The notes under the pieces are model-generated. The model saw only the letters and a list, made by a program, of their open reading frames with translations, was not told where the DNA came from and searched no databases. The translations under genes were made by a program, and so were the position numbers. Of a DNA stretch of 5,140 bases, positions 4,829 through 5,140 are shown in pieces. The stretch is from DASPTR01 sp964475545 (lineage in GTDB: Archaea > Thermoproteota > Bathyarchaeia > Bathyarchaeales > Bathycorpusculaceae), in assembly GCA_964475545.1 (NCBI GenBank), contig CAYYXF010000088.1:1-5140 (forward strand), read 5' to 3'. Within the stretch, counting starts at the first letter, position 1. Each line of letters starts with the position of its first letter.

Positions 4829-5140
4829 AGGCCCAATACCTTGGGCGGTTGGAGGCTGCAGGCTGAGCTGGTCGGTCGAAACCTTCCAGCGTACACCCCA
4901 GCTCCATCAAACCCATCTTCTATGGGAGCCCTCGTCCCCATTTAGGGGATTGGCTGCCTATTTTCGGGAGAGGCTTCGGGCTTAGATGCTTTCAGCCCTT
5001 ATCCTCAGCGGCGTGGCTGCCCGGCGTTTGCCCTGTCGGACAACCGGTAAACTAGAGGCCACAGCGTCCCGTTCCTCTCGTACTGGGGACCCTTTCCCCT
5101 CAGGCAGCCCGCACTCCCAGCAGATAAAGTCCGACCTGTC
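4829..5140 (-). rRNA. 23S ribosomal RNA, 3' part
   Basis: The minus strand carries the end of domain V and all of domain VI of large-subunit rRNA. The window begins inside the conserved GACAGGTCGGACTTTATCTGC segment, corresponding roughly to E. coli position 2600-2610. The sarcin-ricin loop AGTACGAGAGGAAC lies at 5071-5084 and is intact, with the archaeal AAC in place of bacterial ACC. The conserved GGGCTGAAAGCATCTAAGC follows near 4980-5000. The mature 3' end is estimated near 4829, after ATTGGGCC, which should pair with the gene's 5' end to close helix 1 (outside the window); allow about 10-15 bases of error. No 5S gene follows on this strand, so 5S must be elsewhere, as in many TACK archaea. 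The higher GC than the protein genes is as expected. Confidence 0.96.

Noticed and set aside
4763..4945. Open frames on both strands over the 23S rRNA 3' end
   Set aside because: They lie within or beside rRNA sequence and are chance frames.

Overview
The window looks archaeal, most likely from a TACK-type lineage (Bathyarchaeia or Nitrososphaeria-like); the exact group is an inference. The right end holds the 3' part of a 23S rRNA gene with an archaeal-style terminal domain. No 5S gene follows it within the roughly 145 bases before the next coding region. A/T-rich TATA-like boxes sit about 25 bases upstream of predicted starts, several genes have GGAGGTGA-type ribosome binding sites, and the protein set (Hsp20, ArsR-like winged helix, SplB-like radical SAM) fits a moderate-GC archaeon.

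Left part (1-1160, minus strand): a two-gene operon of an ArsR-like winged-helix regulator followed by an Hsp20 small heat-shock protein. The regulator's stop codon abuts a near-perfect Shine-Dalgarno that points to a TTG start for Hsp20. The operon promoter has a clear TATA box bracketed by three TTAC-N6-GTAA palindromes. This is the most striking element of the window and suggests a self-regulated stress operon, comparable in logic to the Phr heat-shock regulator of Pyrococcus. Beyond the Hsp20 stop, bases 1-77 hold only a doubtful partial reading frame.

Middle (1227-3721): a small GIY-YIG (UPF0213/YhbQ-like) nuclease on the minus strand is divergent from a 60-residue winged-helix protein on the plus strand. 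The latter has a good promoter, a dyad at its predicted transcription start and a clear ribosome binding site. It is followed by a DUF885-family putative zinc peptidase, preceded by a 152-base leader with two separate perfect 10-bp inverted repeats.

Right part (3809-5140, minus strand): an SplB-like (COG1533) radical SAM protein lies convergent to the DUF885 gene and just downstream of the 23S rRNA 3' end. The interval between them contains a T-run/TATA-like element that could end the rRNA transcript, start the radical SAM transcript, or both.

No mobile element, CRISPR array or intact tRNA was seen.
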